Shown here piece by piece: positions 36,918-50,153 of a DNA stretch of 64,000 nt. Under the pieces are notes generated by a model. The model did no database searches. It worked only from the letters and a program-made list of their open reading frames with translations, and was not told where the DNA came from. Made by a program: the position numbers and the translations under genes. Every line of letters starts with the position of its first letter. Position 1 is the stretch's first letter. Source of the DNA: Helicoverpa zea (Eukaryota; Arthropoda; Insecta; Lepidoptera; Noctuidae); NCBI RefSeq assembly GCF_022581195.2, contig NC_061462.1, forward strand, positions 4,960,001 to 5,024,000, read 5' to 3'.

Positions 36918-37591
36918 ATACAATAAAAAAATTTTATGAATCACATGCGATTTATTAGTCAGCTTACTTTTCTTCGATAATATTACGTTCATTACATAAG
37001 ATAGAGCTCCCACATAAAGAAATACCATTACATAAATATTTGTGAAACCCAACTGTGTGTAAATGTGTGTTTATATGGAACCCCACTGTGGAGTTTCTTA
37101 GTAATGGATTTCCTTTCTTCGCACAAAATACTTGGGATGTCAGACTCGAGCTTATTGCATGACATAGCTACATTTACAATTCAGTATAAATCGAACTTAG
37201 CCAACCGGCGAACTGACCCACAAGTAATATTTCATTTAAAGTCTCATCGTGCGTTCCGAAACTACGCCAAAGCTTGTAAAGTATTTGCTCGAAATTTTCA
37301 AGACTGAGTGCAATCACGGAACGTTTCGACCGGAGCAGTTCAAGTTGCGAATCGAACTTGTGACCAACGAAGTCTTTTTCATTTCTGGACTTTGATGAAA
37401 TTTCGAAACTTGCCAATGAGGTTCATTTTAAAATATCTGCTGCTGTTTCATCTAAATGGAATGGATTCGAATTTTCTGCGATTTCAAACTAAATATTTAC
37501 TTCTATTTTAGTGTAGCGTTACTGAATAAAAACTCGTAGCTTTTTCAGTTAGAAAACAATCATAATATTATGGTAATCTGCGTCGCAAAGA

Positions 37592-37647
37592 TAACACAAG
37601 AGAACATGAATAGATTGGCGTCTATCTATTCATGTTCTCTTGTGTTA
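37592..37647. repeat. Perfect 24-bp inverted repeat, 8-nt loop
   Basis: TAACACAAGAGAACATGAAT plus AGAT (37592-37615) is followed by the loop TGGCGTCT and the exact inverse arm (37624-37647). There is no mismatch in 24 pairs. It could be a small hairpin RNA precursor, a fold-back from replication slippage, or a tiny TIR remnant. Confidence 0.9.
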
Positions 37648-40600
37648 CGAAATAAATGAAACAGTCTACCTTAACTAATGTACAGATGAACAGATAAGTT
37701 TAACATCGAGTTTTATTTAAACCAAATAAAGTAAAGCAAGAGTAAATTATTTACTTAGAGATATTTACAGCAAAGTTATAAACCATATAGTTTCGTTATT
37801 GTCTATAATTTTGTTATTTAATATTTGCTATGCACTGAGGACTTTCATTTTTAGTTTGTGTTTCTTTTTCGAAATGTTGAAGAGTTGGATCCTAAAACCT
37901 TACTAAAGAAAACCACTTAAATGTTTTAATGTATCTTTATCTAGCACTGAACATTAAAACTCGGTGGTCCAGAGCGAGTAAACACACCATAATCAGATTA
38001 CGACTGGATACTGTTAATGTAAGGGGCAATAAACTGTGTGCACTTTAGAGCTTTCTAACGCTGATCTTACTATATATTTGTCGGTTTGTAATCATAGTTT
38101 TGAAGCCTCCACATAACCGTCTAAATTACATCCAGTATATCTTTCTCCATTCCAAGTCCTCTTTCTTTCAAAATAATATCAAAATTCTTCATGTAGCTAA
38201 AGTACCTCCGGTATCCGTCATTGAACAAAACTAAAGGGGCGTCGTTACGAAAAAGCTAGGTTCGCTCAGGTGCAACTGACTTAACACAATTGAGTTCGTT
38301 ATTCCAGGGACGCATTGTTCAGGCAATAGAGACTTACGGGCCCGATCTGCAATCACCCTGATTTATAGACTTTAGAAAGCACAAACTAAGGCGACTGTTG
38401 CTATAAAAATTGCTGCTATATCTTAATGTTGAAATAATATAATAATGTAAATGAATGGGATACAATTTTGAAGAATAATACTTAAATGTTAAACCGTTTC
38501 GTAGTATTTCCAGTCTAAGCTGATTTTCCACTGCAAGGATATGTTGTAGGTATTAGTTGTATCAAATTGTCAAGTGTTAAATCATAACATATATGCAGAT
38601 CACGAAAATCGTCGTTCTTAAAGGTATAGCTTCTTCGAACACACGAGGCACCTTTGTTCTTATTTTCAATTTCATGTAAAGCGATTCTATAAATTTTAAA
38701 ATCGCTGCCCAGACAGGAAGTCAGATCGAAATCGTGGCGGTCGGGAGGAAATTGCTCATTCTCACGCGAACGGCCGCCGCCTCACTCCGGGGAATCCGCT
38801 CTAATGGAAAAAGTTAAAAAAATATACAAAACTTTTTATTACAAAGCCTCGTTGGACTCACCTAGACACACACCCTGATGCACACAACTAAGAAGACAGC
38901 GAGGCTGTAATATGATTCATTCTGATTTAATAATAGTAGAGGAAAAGTATTTTCAAAAACTAACGATAAGATAATGAATTGGAACCTGATAACCTCAAAA
39001 ATGTGAATTATTATATATGTATAAGTGCATTCAAACTTATAATGAATCATAAAAACAAGATATACGATACCGTTATTTAAATCAAGGATTAAATATTATT
39101 GAATACTTAATGCACCTAAGTTATTATGTGCTTTCTATTGTTCAATACAATATATGTCAAAGGTTTTATTACATAAAAAAACATGTTAAGAGTACCTACG
39201 TCTATATTGCTTTTAATAAATAGCATAATATTAAAACCCATAGCGTGATATTTTCTTTTCAACTTGTCCATGGTTGCGTAGAAAGTGAATTATCACATTT
39301 TATTATAATAATACTTTTTTTAACAGGTGCTTCATAAAAACATTGTTGCATCTGAGTTTCTGAGATCTTTAAAAAGTTTCGTTATTAATTTTGTGATCCA
39401 AAATCATTTCAACTGACAACAGTGTAAGTATTGGAATTACCTTAAGATCAAGTTTGAACTAAAAAATACCCTTGTCAAACATAGGGACATTCCAGTCAAA
39501 TTAGTCTCCTAAAATATCAAAATCTTTTCATGTAGACACTACTAATTTATGAATTGAATGACTTGAGTCAGGCATAGCAGAACTAAGTAGTTAAGTCTAT
39601 CCACGACGCGACGCTTAAAACCCTCAAATGCCATGTGTTAACTAGATAAGTTTGGTGACGCCCTGCGTACCTAACTTTAACTTAACTTCATTCAGACTGA
39701 AGTTGTTTCAGTCAACGACAATAAGGGTGTGATCGGAGACCTTTACATGTAAAAATATTTCTCACGGACTCTTCGCGAAATATCCCAAGCTAAAAAGAAT
39801 ATCAGTATTTTCTTCAAGTTTATTTTGGCTTCCCTTTGGTGGCTTTCATTAACCTGCATCAATAACTGTATGTCAGTGTATTATTTTTGTGATATTGAAA
39901 AAACTCAACATAGTAATTCAAATGCCAAACGTCACATTGGGTCATGTTTGTTTTCCTAATAGTTTGTCTATTCTTTGTTTGTCCTTGTACCTGGTACCTA
40001 TTCATAGATCTTCGACAGTTCATAAAAGAAAATTGTCACATGCAAGTTAAACATGCCATCATTCATAACCATAGAGAACAAAATGACTAGCGGAGGTGCC
40101 ATAACCGAAAATCGCTTAAGTACCTAATGTTTACTTAACGTTACTGGTCTCGCCCTTATAAGCCTTCTTTGAACCGGACCATTTTTTGTATCTTTGACAG
40201 ATATCTCTAAGAACACGAATGCTTCGTTAGTTCACTCGTAACTGATCGTTTTATATGTGCAGACCGTACGAATTTGACATAGAAGAAGACCTACCTGCAT
40301 TATGGCATCTCCGCTCATCTTTCCATACTCCGTGTTCATAGGTCATTTGGATTATAGTTCGGCCATTCAGAGAATGCGTTCCTGACACGTCGCGATTGAA
40401 CTGACGACGTAACTACATTCATTGATTATTGATATAATAATGTTGTTTTAATGCTCCTCAATTGTTAAAACGGTAAACAACCAGCAAAAATATTTTTATC
40501 GTAACTGCAACGCCATTGCAAAGTTACGTCGTCAGTTCAATCGCGACGTGTCAGGAACGCATTCTCTGAATGGCCGAACTATAGTCACGCTGTTTTCCTT

Positions 40601-41639
40601 GGCCATTCTCTCTTTATATTCGCAGTAAAAATATTATGCCTACTGTCGATAAGCTAAATGACCATTATATCGTAAACAGTGCCCATTGGTCATGAGTGCG
40701 CACGAGTAGCCAGAGTCTTGGAAACTTAACAATAGAACGATTCATGCTGTCTTACAATGGGTTCATAATTATTTCTGCATGTTGCGTTTTTAATTGTGTT
40801 TAAAGGTGTCATAATAAAATGTTATACATACCTTTAAGCATGCCAAATTATAAAATTATGCCACTGACTAATACAGAATTGGTAAACATAATGATTATAA
40901 TGTTTATCTTACGATAGGAGTAATCTTTATTCCCCTCGGTGCAAAATAGGTACTTTTTAGAAATTATTTCAATAATGCTAATAAGTAATCTTAAATACGA
41001 TAATATTAATCTTGAAAATATAATTCCTTAAACATCAAAAATATGAGGAAATATTTCATAATTATGACTATTTTTAGCCTTTTCATTAATTTGTAATGCA
41101 TCTATTCTAATTTTAGGTCACACGCATGTTAGAAATGATAGATTAAATATAAAAAAACACCTAAAGTAATGTTGAAGACAATACAATTTTCTTGTTGTAT
41201 CTAGTTTGAGTTTATTTATAAAAATAACAACAAAAGAAATTATTAAAAAAAAAACGTGATAATTTTATCTAATGCTTCTCATATCATTCGATATTACGTT
41301 TTGAGAAAAGATTTTCTTCAACAAGATCTGAGAAACGTGCTAACTCGTTGATAAATCTGTCAATCAACATTAAAACTACTGCTCAGTACTCTGCCGGCTT
41401 CAGTGCAAGGCACCTGCTTCAAACAGTTACATTCATAAACACCTAAACTCTACGAAACCAAAAAAGTGTTGCTATATCCAATTACAGACTACATACGGCC
41501 ATAACTTTAGTACATTTTAATGAGTTAATAAATCATCATTCTAAAAATACTTCTCATAAGCACGTAGATGTGTAGATGTACAAATGTTTGCCGGTGCACC
41601 TATCTCTCTGCCGAAATATTGTATCGATCGGAAGATAAA
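37648..41639. other. Non-coding; one MITE, GC patch at about 38690-38805
   Basis: No exon supported. A GC-richer patch (GTGGCGGTCGGGAGG, CGAACGGCCGCCGCCTCAC) resembles the other isolated GC blocks of this gene-poor region. Confidence 0.45.
40354..40584. mobile_element. MITE with about 60-bp perfect-looking TIRs
   Basis: TATAGTTCGGCCATTCAGAG ... GACGACGTAACT on the left (40354-40413) is mirrored on the right (about 40524-40584, AGTTACGTCGTCAGTTCAAT ... GGCCGAACTATA). The centre is AT-rich and non-coding. Short TA-rich flanks could be a TA target site, as in mariner-type elements. Confidence 0.85.
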
Positions 41640-41659
41640 TTTCGATAAGGACTGATAAG

Positions 41660-41766
41660 TTTTGTTATAGTTTTAAATAGTAAGAACGGTCACTAGGCTT
41701 CAGTCGTGGACAACTGTCAGACTCGCGATCAGTGATTACAAAGTTTTTCTAATTTAAATCAACAAA
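41660..41766 (+). promoter_or_regulatory. Candidate core promoter and 5' UTR of micropeptide gene 1
   Basis: A TATA-like TTTAAATA near 41671 lies about 30 bases upstream of an arthropod initiator-like TCAGT near 41699. The start codon follows at 41767 in the favourable context CAAAATG. The spacing fits a TATA-Inr promoter. Confidence 0.4.
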
Positions 41767-44700
41767 ATGTGGTAAGTGATCTCTGTGTGTCTATTCAGTT
41801 TTCCATCTATTACACAGTGTTTTATTCACCAAGTAAATTGTGTGAAAATACCCCCAATAATAACACAGTAATTTTGCAGTTTTGATTAAACACACGCGAC
41901 GCAAATATTTTGTTGCAATTATGTTGTTGGCTGAACGTTTTATTGTTGGAAAAAATATAAGGACTTGACGATTAATTATTTAATTGTGCGGTAATTAATG
42001 CACAGAAGTACCTCGTCGTAATAACATGCATTTTTTCACAATAGTGACTTTATGCTTTTATATTTTTTTGCGCAAATTAATGCTACTTTGACACGAAATG
42101 TTTGACGTGCACAGTGAAACAAACATTCGAACAACACAAAATTAATATTTTCTTTGCGTAGTAATTAGAAGTTAGTTTAATTATTGTTGTTATTTACAGT
42201 TATGGTCAGTTGTTCTATATTTATTCGAGCATGCTATGCTGTCGGTGCGCGGCACTAGTGTGTTCTCCGTCAGTGAGTACACTAGTGACGTAACCAACAT
42301 TGACCAATCAGTTCGATAATGCAGTCGAGCGCACGTACAGTTCGCAACATCTGCGAAACGAAAATCATTGCAATAACTTTTGTTTTACGTACTACACTAA
42401 ACTCGATACTTTATTTCCTCTAAACTACATCTATTTTACGTTCTAACAACTTTTTTTACTTTAATCTATTTCTAATAATGAACTAAGGTCGTTGTAGTAA
42501 AAAGCACAAGCAATTGTAATTTTCTAAAGATAGATGTTATTTGAAACGTGTATTTGCGAATAGCATGTAAAAGATATAAACATTAACCGTCTTACCACAA
42601 AAACTTGTAACGTCAGTTTAAGACTTGTCTAAAAAAATGTCAAATTATGACGTTGACATATGGTTCATTTTGGAGCCACATTTTTTTTAGACAAGTGTAA
42701 AACAGTGGTTAAAGTTTTTGTAGTAAGGCCATATACATTCCGTGACAATGTAACAATCTTATCTTATATCAGTTAACAAAGTAAGCCTGTGATTAATGCT
42801 ATGGGTGGGTTTACTACCTACTACGTTTATGAATTACAAGAATGAAGATAAAACAATTAAATATCGGCTGATTTTCATATTAAAACTTTGCTTCTAAAAA
42901 CTTTTTTTTCTCGAGTGCTGATTAGCTATTCAAAATGTGATACATCCAATGCATGCTTCCAGCAATAAATAGTAAATGCTAAATAGAAAAAAACAATTGA
43001 AAACAGAGAGCATCTCATTCTTTAACTTTTATCAAAAGTCTTCGGAGTATTATGTATTCAGATCAACATTCATCATCAAAAATCTTCAATTTTTAAATAC
43101 GATATTAAAATATATCTTTATTCGAATGTTATTTGCTGCTATTACATCCATGTACTTGCTAACAAGTACGTAATTTATACGACGCTGCCAATGACCTCGA
43201 CTTTCTGGTAAATATTCTACTGGCGTTTTCCATGAGACGACCTCAAAAATGGCGGCGAGTTACTGTCACTGCGTTTAGACCTATACTTATAAAATAATAA
43301 GTAAATACAATTCATTTATTATTACATATTATAGATTCCGGATTATCTAATGTATAAACATGAAGAGTTTGTTAGTCTGAACGTGTTCATTCGTAAAACT
43401 GTAGTATGGATTTGCTAATTTCTCCTGCATTTGGTTATCTAATACATGTAAACATATATACTTTCGCCGTATTAGTTTATCTGACTGTTCGCGATAAACT
43501 CAAAAACACTTCATGGATTAAGCGCCTTCACCAATACACAATAGTGTTAGCAATTCACGAGGAAGCAGTATTATAAACACGCCCTTGCCTCAGCCGGAGA
43601 AAGCAAATTAGAAAGGATAAGTACTACTTGGGAATAAACTTCAATCCAAAAACAGTTAAATATTTAAACATCCGGAATAAAAATTATTGCTGAAATAAAT
43701 AGTGTTCTTATATTTAATCAAATCATGATCCTTATCATTGAAAAGTGAACGAAACATCAAACACGTGTTTTAAAAGCACTATCTTTGCATTTTGTTTATA
43801 TCGACACACAATCGCCTTGCGAACTATATTTTTTGTTATATTGATAATCAAGTAAATCCAAACGGAATCATAAAGATAAACAGCAACGTGATCAAGATTG
43901 TGTTAATTAAATTAAAAGTATAATAAAATTGTGTATTACAACACAGTATAATTAAAACATATATGTTTATGAGCGTTTATTTAGCTTCCGAATGTGTGAG
44001 CGCTTATATCACAGCAAGTTATGTATTTTAAAACAACATTAGGAATGTTTCTAAAGGGGACGCAATTGTCATTTGTTCATCTGTGATATTCGTAACAGCG
44101 TTTTTACACTGATGGATTTTTAAATTGAGCGTATACGCACGACAAATTCCGAACGGCAAAATCGGTCGCTCGATTTTAAGGGTGAGGCTACACGATGCAT
44201 GTAGCTGGAGCAAGTTAATATGCGCAAGTGACAAGAACACGCGCATGGGAATTTGCTTTGTTACATTCGCGAGTCGCTGGACCCGCAAGTTTTAAAAATG
44301 CATGTAATCTGCGCATGTACCTCAACATGCGCAAGCTACTTGCACCATAAATGTCATCTTTGCACCTGTAGTTGTCAATTGTTTGCCTTGCGAAACCGCC
44401 TGTATACGAACTGAGCGATGTCACTCGGAAAAAACGCGTTAAATCCACTAGTGTGACAATACAGTATCGAGAAAGTCTGTCATTACCCGGTAACATATTA
44501 ATTAGGGTTTTACGATGCACCTACTGTGACCGAGTTTGTAGTACTTATTGTTTAGTACCTATTGTATGCAACAAATCAAGCAGTCACTACGGTATTGCGT
44601 ATTTTATTGCTATTATGAGTGTCATTAGATTTTAGTGTTTGAGCAGTACAGTAAACGTAGTTAAGATTGAAGAGATCGCTTTTAGCGATAAGACCGCCCA

Positions 44701-46372
44701 TTGTGTCACCGACTTTTAAATCTGTAGATTAGTGTTTTGTTGTTGTTTTTTTTTTTAATTGGTGTACTTAATAAAGAGTATATCTATCTATCTATCTAGA
44801 TGCTAGATCAAAAACACATTAAGGGTCAATTCCCACTGAAAGAGCAGCGGCCGGCAGCGGCCGTAAGAGCACGGAAAATGTAAGAGCGCGGCGCGGTGCG
44901 GCGCCGCGCGGCGCCGCGCGGCCCACCGCGCTCGCGCTCAATCCCTTGCAATTACGGCCGCTGCCGGCCGCTGCCGGCCGCTGCTCTTTCAGTGGGAATT
45001 GACCCTAAATACTTCGACGTAACAATGTAAAGTTTACCAAGTTTACTTTCAATTTAACTATACGACTTCGTACGTGTTCAATTAGGATTTAAGGGCATTT
45101 AGGAACTGCACGTATTAACGCATTTAACAAACAAACATTTATATTTTTTAATATACAAGAATGCCTTTCTACAAAATTGCAACAAACTATCCAAACGGAC
45201 CGATTTTATCATAAAAATAATTACCTACTTATGATTTCTGATTCCTCATAATAATTAACATGATTACTAAATACAAGCATTTTAAACTCATACTAATGCT
45301 TACTTACATTCTTATTAGGCACTAACATCATGGCCTAGGACTTTATTGTTTTTGGTCTATTTTGTTTCAGCTGCTGTGTGTGTAATCTCTTGTGCAAGAT
45401 CCTCAGTTTGATCGTGTCTCTACTGTTCATCGTGGCTGTAATACTGCTCATCCTATGGGGCGTTGGAGTAATATTTGGCAGTAAGTATTTAACACTATTT
45501 AGACACTGATACTTAATAGATGTTATGCTATCATTGAACATCCTTGACAGTCGTTACGGGTAGTCAGAAGCCAGTAAGTCTGACACCAGTCTAACCAAAA
45601 GGTATTGGGTTGCCTGGGTAACTGGCTTGAGGGGGTCAGATGGAGCAGTCGCTCCTTGTAAAGCACTGGTACTCAGCTACATCCGGTTAGACTGGAAGCC
45701 GACCCCAACATAGTTGGGAAATGGCTCGGAGGATGATGAATTAATAGAAGTTATAAGATTTGAAGGAAGAATGCTTTTGCAATCGCCACCTGTCTAGCCT
45801 TTTCCCAACTTTGTTGGGGTAGGCTTTTAGTAACTGCATGCAGATACACCAATGTTTTATGGAGTGACTGCCTGTCTGATCTCCTAAACTCAGTTACCTG
45901 GGCAATCGCTAACTGACCCAAGACTGGTTATGAGACATTCTGGCTTTCGACTGGTACGGGGAAGCGCGACAGGTACGCGATGTAGTTCCCAGGGATATAC
46001 ATACATGGAACGGCTCGCGCTAGCAGAAAGTAGTAAAACTTCATAAACCGTTGCTTATATGTATATACTAGCTTCCGCCAGCGGCTTCGCCCGCGTGGTG
46101 TATTGATAAAAAGTAGCCTATGTGTTAATCGAGGGTATCGCCTATCTACATACCAAATTTCAATCAAATCGGTCCAGCCGTTTTTGCGTGATTGAATAAC
46201 AAACATACATCCATACATTCTCACAAACTTTCACATTTATAATATAAGTAGGAAGTAGGAAATAAAACACCGACACTAATTTATTTATTTTTCTCCCACA
46301 GATAATAATACCGACACCGCCAAAGCGCTGAGCTTTAACGAAATGACCTACAATAACCCGAAACTACTTTGA
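41767..46372 (+). CDS. Micropeptide unit 1: Cys-rich single-pass membrane peptide, 61 aa
   Basis: Exon 1 is only ATGTG (41767-41771) before GTAAGT. Exon 2 (45371-45480, after TTTGTTTCAG) completes the Cys codon, and exon 3 (46302-46372, after TTCTCCCACAG) ends with TGA. The product begins MCCCVCNLLCK, continues with one long hydrophobic helix (residues about 11-37, LSLIVSLLFIVAVILLILWG) and ends in a polar 23-residue tail (NNNTDTAKALSFNEMTYNNP...). The juxtamembrane Cys cluster is typical of palmitoylated sites, but that is inferred. Both splice phases agree exactly. I do not recognise the family. Units 2-5 downstream are its paralogues. Intron 1 (3.6 kb) and intron 2 hold MITEs, SINEs and a Helitron piece. 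Confidence 0.7.
42584..42732 (+). mobile_element. Palindromic MITE, copy 1 (intron of unit 1)
   Basis: The ends CTTACCACAAAAACTT and AAGTTTTTGTAGTAAG pair, and so do the inner blocks TTGTCTAAAAAAATG and TTTTTTTTAGACAAG. The same 148-bp element, inverted, lies at 59615-59762 beyond the cluster. Confidence 0.85.
44185..44352 (+). repeat. Dispersed repeat with TGCGCAAG motifs, copy 1
   Basis: GCTACACGATGCATGTAGCT, then CGAGTCGCTGGACC, then CATGCGCAAGCTACTTGCAC match 49394-49563. The ends are imperfectly inverted, suggesting a MITE. Short frames on the minus strand here are by-products. Confidence 0.7.
44665..44800 (+). mobile_element. LINE 3' end with hairpin and (TATC)n tail
   Basis: GATTGAAGAGATCGCTTTTA plus GCGATAAGACCGCCC contains the hairpin ATCGCTTTTAGCGAT, followed by a T-rich UTR and a short TATC repeat at 44779-44798. 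This 3' UTR type is common in insect LINEs. No coding part remains. Confidence 0.5.
44823..45005. mobile_element. Very GC-rich MITE-like inverted repeat
   Basis: GGGTCAATTCCCACTGAAAG and AGCAGCGGCCGGCAGCGGCC at left are mirrored at right, ending CTTTCAGTGGGAATTGACCC. The centre is almost pure G+C (GGCGCCGCGCGGC repeats), striking in AT-rich DNA. It sits in intron 1 of micropeptide unit 1. GCCGGC-type tandem repeats in the right arm lengthen it. Confidence 0.85.
45549..45744 (+). mobile_element. SINE 3' part (intron 2 of unit 1)
   Basis: GTCGTTACGGGTAGTCAGAA, GTCGCTCCTTGTAAAGCACT and GAAGCCGACCCCAACATAG match the SINE family body and tail in plus orientation. The tRNA head is missing. Confidence 0.8.
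45791..45960 (-). mobile_element. Diverged SINE fragment (intron 2 of unit 1)
   Basis: TAGCCTTTTCCCAACTTTG, TTTATGGAGTGACTGCCTGT and CTAAACTCAGTTACCTGGGC follow the minus-strand SINE body. The copy is truncated at its 5' head. Confidence 0.65.
46068..46254 (-). mobile_element. Lep1-like Helitron, minus orientation
   Basis: It starts ACTAGCTTCCGCCAGCGGCT, TCGCCCGCGTGG and ends CACAAACTTTCACATTTATA with ATATAAGTAGG, the inverse of the 5286-5480 element. It lies in intron 2 of micropeptide unit 1, about 50 bases from exon 3's acceptor. Confidence 0.65.
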
Positions 46373-47194
46373 TTACAACGGCAACCTATCTTCATAAATC
46401 TTACTATACTTATAATACGAAAAATGCAATGCTGTGTACTCGTCAATATACACTAAAAGATCAAAATGTAACTTCTCTCTCACTGTTTTAATTGTATAAA
46501 TTATTACTTATTATAATATAATGTAAGCTATTTTCTAATCTTCATTCTTTTCTTTCTCTCCTTCTCTTTAGTTTTAATTGTAAATATAGCTTAAGTTATA
46601 AATATAAACGTTGCTAGTTATGAATATATTGCACTATATTGTATATCTAGCTTCACGCATTCAATGCATTTTAAAAACATGTGACTATTGGATAAAACAT
46701 AGACTGAATCTTGTCTGAATCTTTGACTTTTATGATCAAAGGTCTATTGACTTGTAACCCAACAATCGCATGTGTAAGTTCGCTTTTATATACAGTATGT
46801 CTATGAATATCTTAGCTGATAGCAAAGAACAAACAACTAACAAATTATTCGAATTACCTCCATCAATTACGTATTTGACCTGAACCAATTGATAGAGCAT
46901 ATATGTAAGTAAATTGCCCGTAGTTAGTAGGTAAGTACATGGTTACACTTCGTTTGTTTTGAGTAACTTATGATGTATCACATTTCTTTATCTAACAATT
47001 AATGAAAAGATATTTTAGACATTAAGCTCTAACACAGTTTAAGGTACCCATGTACAAATATGGCTAGCAAATAAATGTTCAAATAGTTGGTTGTTATTTA
47101 CTCGCTTAAGTCAAAATTATCTTGATCACACTATATCTGCTTAAATAATAACAATGTACTGGGATCAATCTATCATCACTGACTATAGTAGCCA

Positions 47195-47540
47195 AGCAAT
47201 AAGCCTGATATAGTGTTGATGTCGCCATGTGGAATGTCAACACAGCTGTTATTGTGCCTATTGTCGTTACGGCAAATGGTCTAATAACCAAGAGCCTCGA
47301 CCAACACCTCATGAGGCTCTCGTTAGGTGGCTAGATCAAGGGTCTGATTCAGAGGGCAGTACTCCTTGATACGGCGCGTATTGTGATGATGTTTCTGTCC
47401 CTGGGGCCCTACATACCGGTACCTTGTGGCTGATGTCGCGATGTCAGTGACCACTTATTTTTATATTTTTAAATGTTTTTATATTTATATTTAAAAAAAA
47501 AAAACATTATGTTATGTAAACAATTTAATGAATAAACGAA
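47195..47540 (+). pseudogene. Decayed LINE 3' fragment
   Basis: It is the same family as 8500-8990: AATAAGCCTGATATAGTG, GTCGTTACGGCAAATGGT, GCAGTACTCCTTGATACGGC, then the ACCGGTACCTTG UTR and A-rich end. Compared with that copy, about 120 bases of ORF are deleted and in-frame stops have appeared. Confidence 0.75.
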
Positions 47541-49393
47541 ATAATATTATCATCGGTTTCCCCATTCCTTTTCCGTTGCCATCCCATCACAATAGGCCGA
47601 GTAGTTACCATGAGGTCTGAACACATGTAACTCACTCTACTTAGCATTGTACTTGAGTCACAATAAAAAGTACGATCAAGAAGAGTTTTTGTCCATTATT
47701 TTCATCCATAAACAATTTTGAAGTTTTAGACAGACCTGTCAAAGTAATTTGTAAGAATGTCACCAGTTCAGTCTTTGCTAACGCTAAATATTATAATTAA
47801 CACGTTAATTTCGGGAATAGAACTAACTACAGAATAATTATTTGTTTATAACGCTTAGGAGTCATCATATAATTGTGGAAACCTATGGATTTATAGTAAG
47901 AAGCAGAAAACACAATCATGTGGTAACTATGTTTTACTTTTCGAAAAGACACTTCGAATTGAACCCTCTTATGGCAATAAGAGAACTGTATGCATTTAGG
48001 CACCATAACCATTCGTCATTTTATTCTCAATAAAAAACAACAGTTTTGTATGGAAGCCACTTTATTCAACAAATTCTCCTACTATAATATTACTTGCACC
48101 TCACAACGCAATATAAAACACTAACATGTCAGTTATTTTAGGAATTATAAAATACGACCAGTACAAGTTCACAGCGAGTTTGAAATAAATAAAATGTAAA
48201 CAATAGCCAACTGGTCACGGACGATTCTATTTCGAAGTTTTATGCGTTGGTAATCATTGTTTGTAACTTTATAGCCGTACTATATAACAGATTAGCCCAT
48301 TGCCTTTACGTAGTCGGTAATGTATTATGTTATAACCCTTCTCAAATATCCGGCCACATCAAACTTATGAATTAAATGAGTCTATATTTGTTATTGTGAC
48401 GAAGATAATGAGCATAAATCTGGATTGATATAGTGGAAATACTTTTACTATAATCAGTGCTAACTCTAATAATTTGATAACATTTGCTAACACTTGGTAA
48501 GCCAAAAGGCTGGGTAAATTCCATACTCAAAAAACTTCATTATTTAACGAATTTATACCTAATTATATATTACACCTAAAATTGGGCATTACGTCATAAT
48601 ATTGTGGTTTCCACTAGGATATAGTGACGACAATTTACAAACAGGATGCGTGATGGTTTCGGTAATGCGTAGATACCATCAAAGGCGATTAACACACGGA
48701 AATTACTTAGTAAATAGTTATAGATAGGTTATTGGTGTGAACAGATAACACGAGGCTCTTTTGGGAGTGTCTAGTTACCAAAATATAATAAAGCATTAGT
48801 GTATAGGCTGAAAAACACTTTATCCGACTCAAAATATTTAGTTATTTTACAGATGTTAATATTAAAGTTGAAAAACAGCTTAACGCCCTGCCCTGCTTCA
48901 GGCATTACAAATGTGACGGTTTATACTATTCTTATTACTATTTATTACATAATATATTCTAAACATATATTATTACAATTTGCATTCAGTTATAGGTACC
49001 TGACAGTATAAGTAGGTACAATTATTCCTACTGCGATTGTAGAACTGTTAGAGGGTTACTTGAGATGTAAAGTAGTTTGGAAGGCAAAACGAAGTAGGCT
49101 GGTTTCATTTAGTAATAGTATCCTAATAGTATACCTCCTCACTTCACCTTATTCGGGTCGGGTCATATTTGATGATATCCAATTGTTAAATGGAAATAAT
49201 AATTCATGTGACGTTATAAACCCTTTATTTTCCTAAATCACATGACCATAGAGATGGGATCTCTGTTCGTATTACCACTGCGCTTATAAATCTTTATCGT
49301 CATCACCGTTGACATAATGGTATTACAACAATGCTGAATTTCAGCATATTACAGGTATGGCTGTCTAGTCTTTTGTAATAGTTTATAGTAAAG

Positions 49394-49563
49394 GTGCATC
49401 TACACGGTTCATGTAGCTGGGGTAAGAGATAAGTGACTAGAGCACGCGGGTGGGTATTTTGGTTTGATATAGGTATGCACAAGTCGCTAGACCAGCGCGT
49501 TTTTGAAATGCATGTAGCCTGTGCATGTGCCTCAACGTGCGCAAGCTACTTGCACCGTGTAAA
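49394..49563 (+). repeat. Dispersed repeat with TGCGCAAG motifs, copy 2
   Basis: ATCTACACGGTTCATGTAGC, CAAGTCGCTAGACCAGCGC and CGTGCGCAAGCTACTTGCAC match 44185-44352 in the same orientation, with about 20% visible differences. Confidence 0.7.
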
Positions 49564-49659
49564 TGTTAACAAGCAGCGTGCAGGAAAGCCATGGGGAAAT
49601 ATTGATAGTCCTGACACCCATGCGATGAACCAACTTTAACAAATAGTCCTATTATCATT

Positions 49660-49840
49660 TACCTAGCCTTTTCCTAGCTATGGTGGGGTCAGCTTCCAGT
49701 CTAACAAGATGCACCTCAGTACCAGTATTTTACATAGAGTGATTGAGACTTTCTGACTTTTCTGACAGCCATTTTATCATGCCTTCCGGAACACGGAGGA
49801 ACTCGTTATGACAAGATGGTCCATCCATGATGATGATGGT
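49660..49840 (-). mobile_element. Old SINE fragment
   Basis: CCTAGCCTTTTCCTAGCTAT, GGTGGGGTCAGCTTCCAGTC and GTACCAGTATTTTACATAGA recall the SINE tail and body on the minus strand. The rest is degenerate. Confidence 0.55.
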
Positions 49841-50153
49841 GGTGATGATCCATGGACCGACCGAGCTAATCATTGCGGTCATAAAACTATCTTACTATCG
49901 ATTGACCCACACAGCTATGTGGCTAAGTGACAACTTAACCACGAACTCCGAACAAAAAATGCAGTCAACTTAGCAAATGACGTTGAATGATAGGTAATAA
50001 GCTACAAACTTGTATATTATACACACCGGTTTTTTAAATATTGTTCCCTCAAGTCTCCTTCAATCACATGTGCGCGCGCTAAAAGTTCACAAAAAAATTC
50101 ACATACTCAAGAAGAGATCTTTGTAAGAAGACGATTCTTGTGACCGCGATCGC

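Larger units (their letters stand above)
46373..50153. other. Intergenic and 3' UTR sequence between units 1 and 2
   Basis: The 3' UTR of unit 1 must begin here. Candidate poly(A) signals lie in AT-rich DNA, e.g. AATAAA near 47070. Apart from listed repeats I see no exon. No further copy of the Cys-helix exon was found here. Confidence 0.45.
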
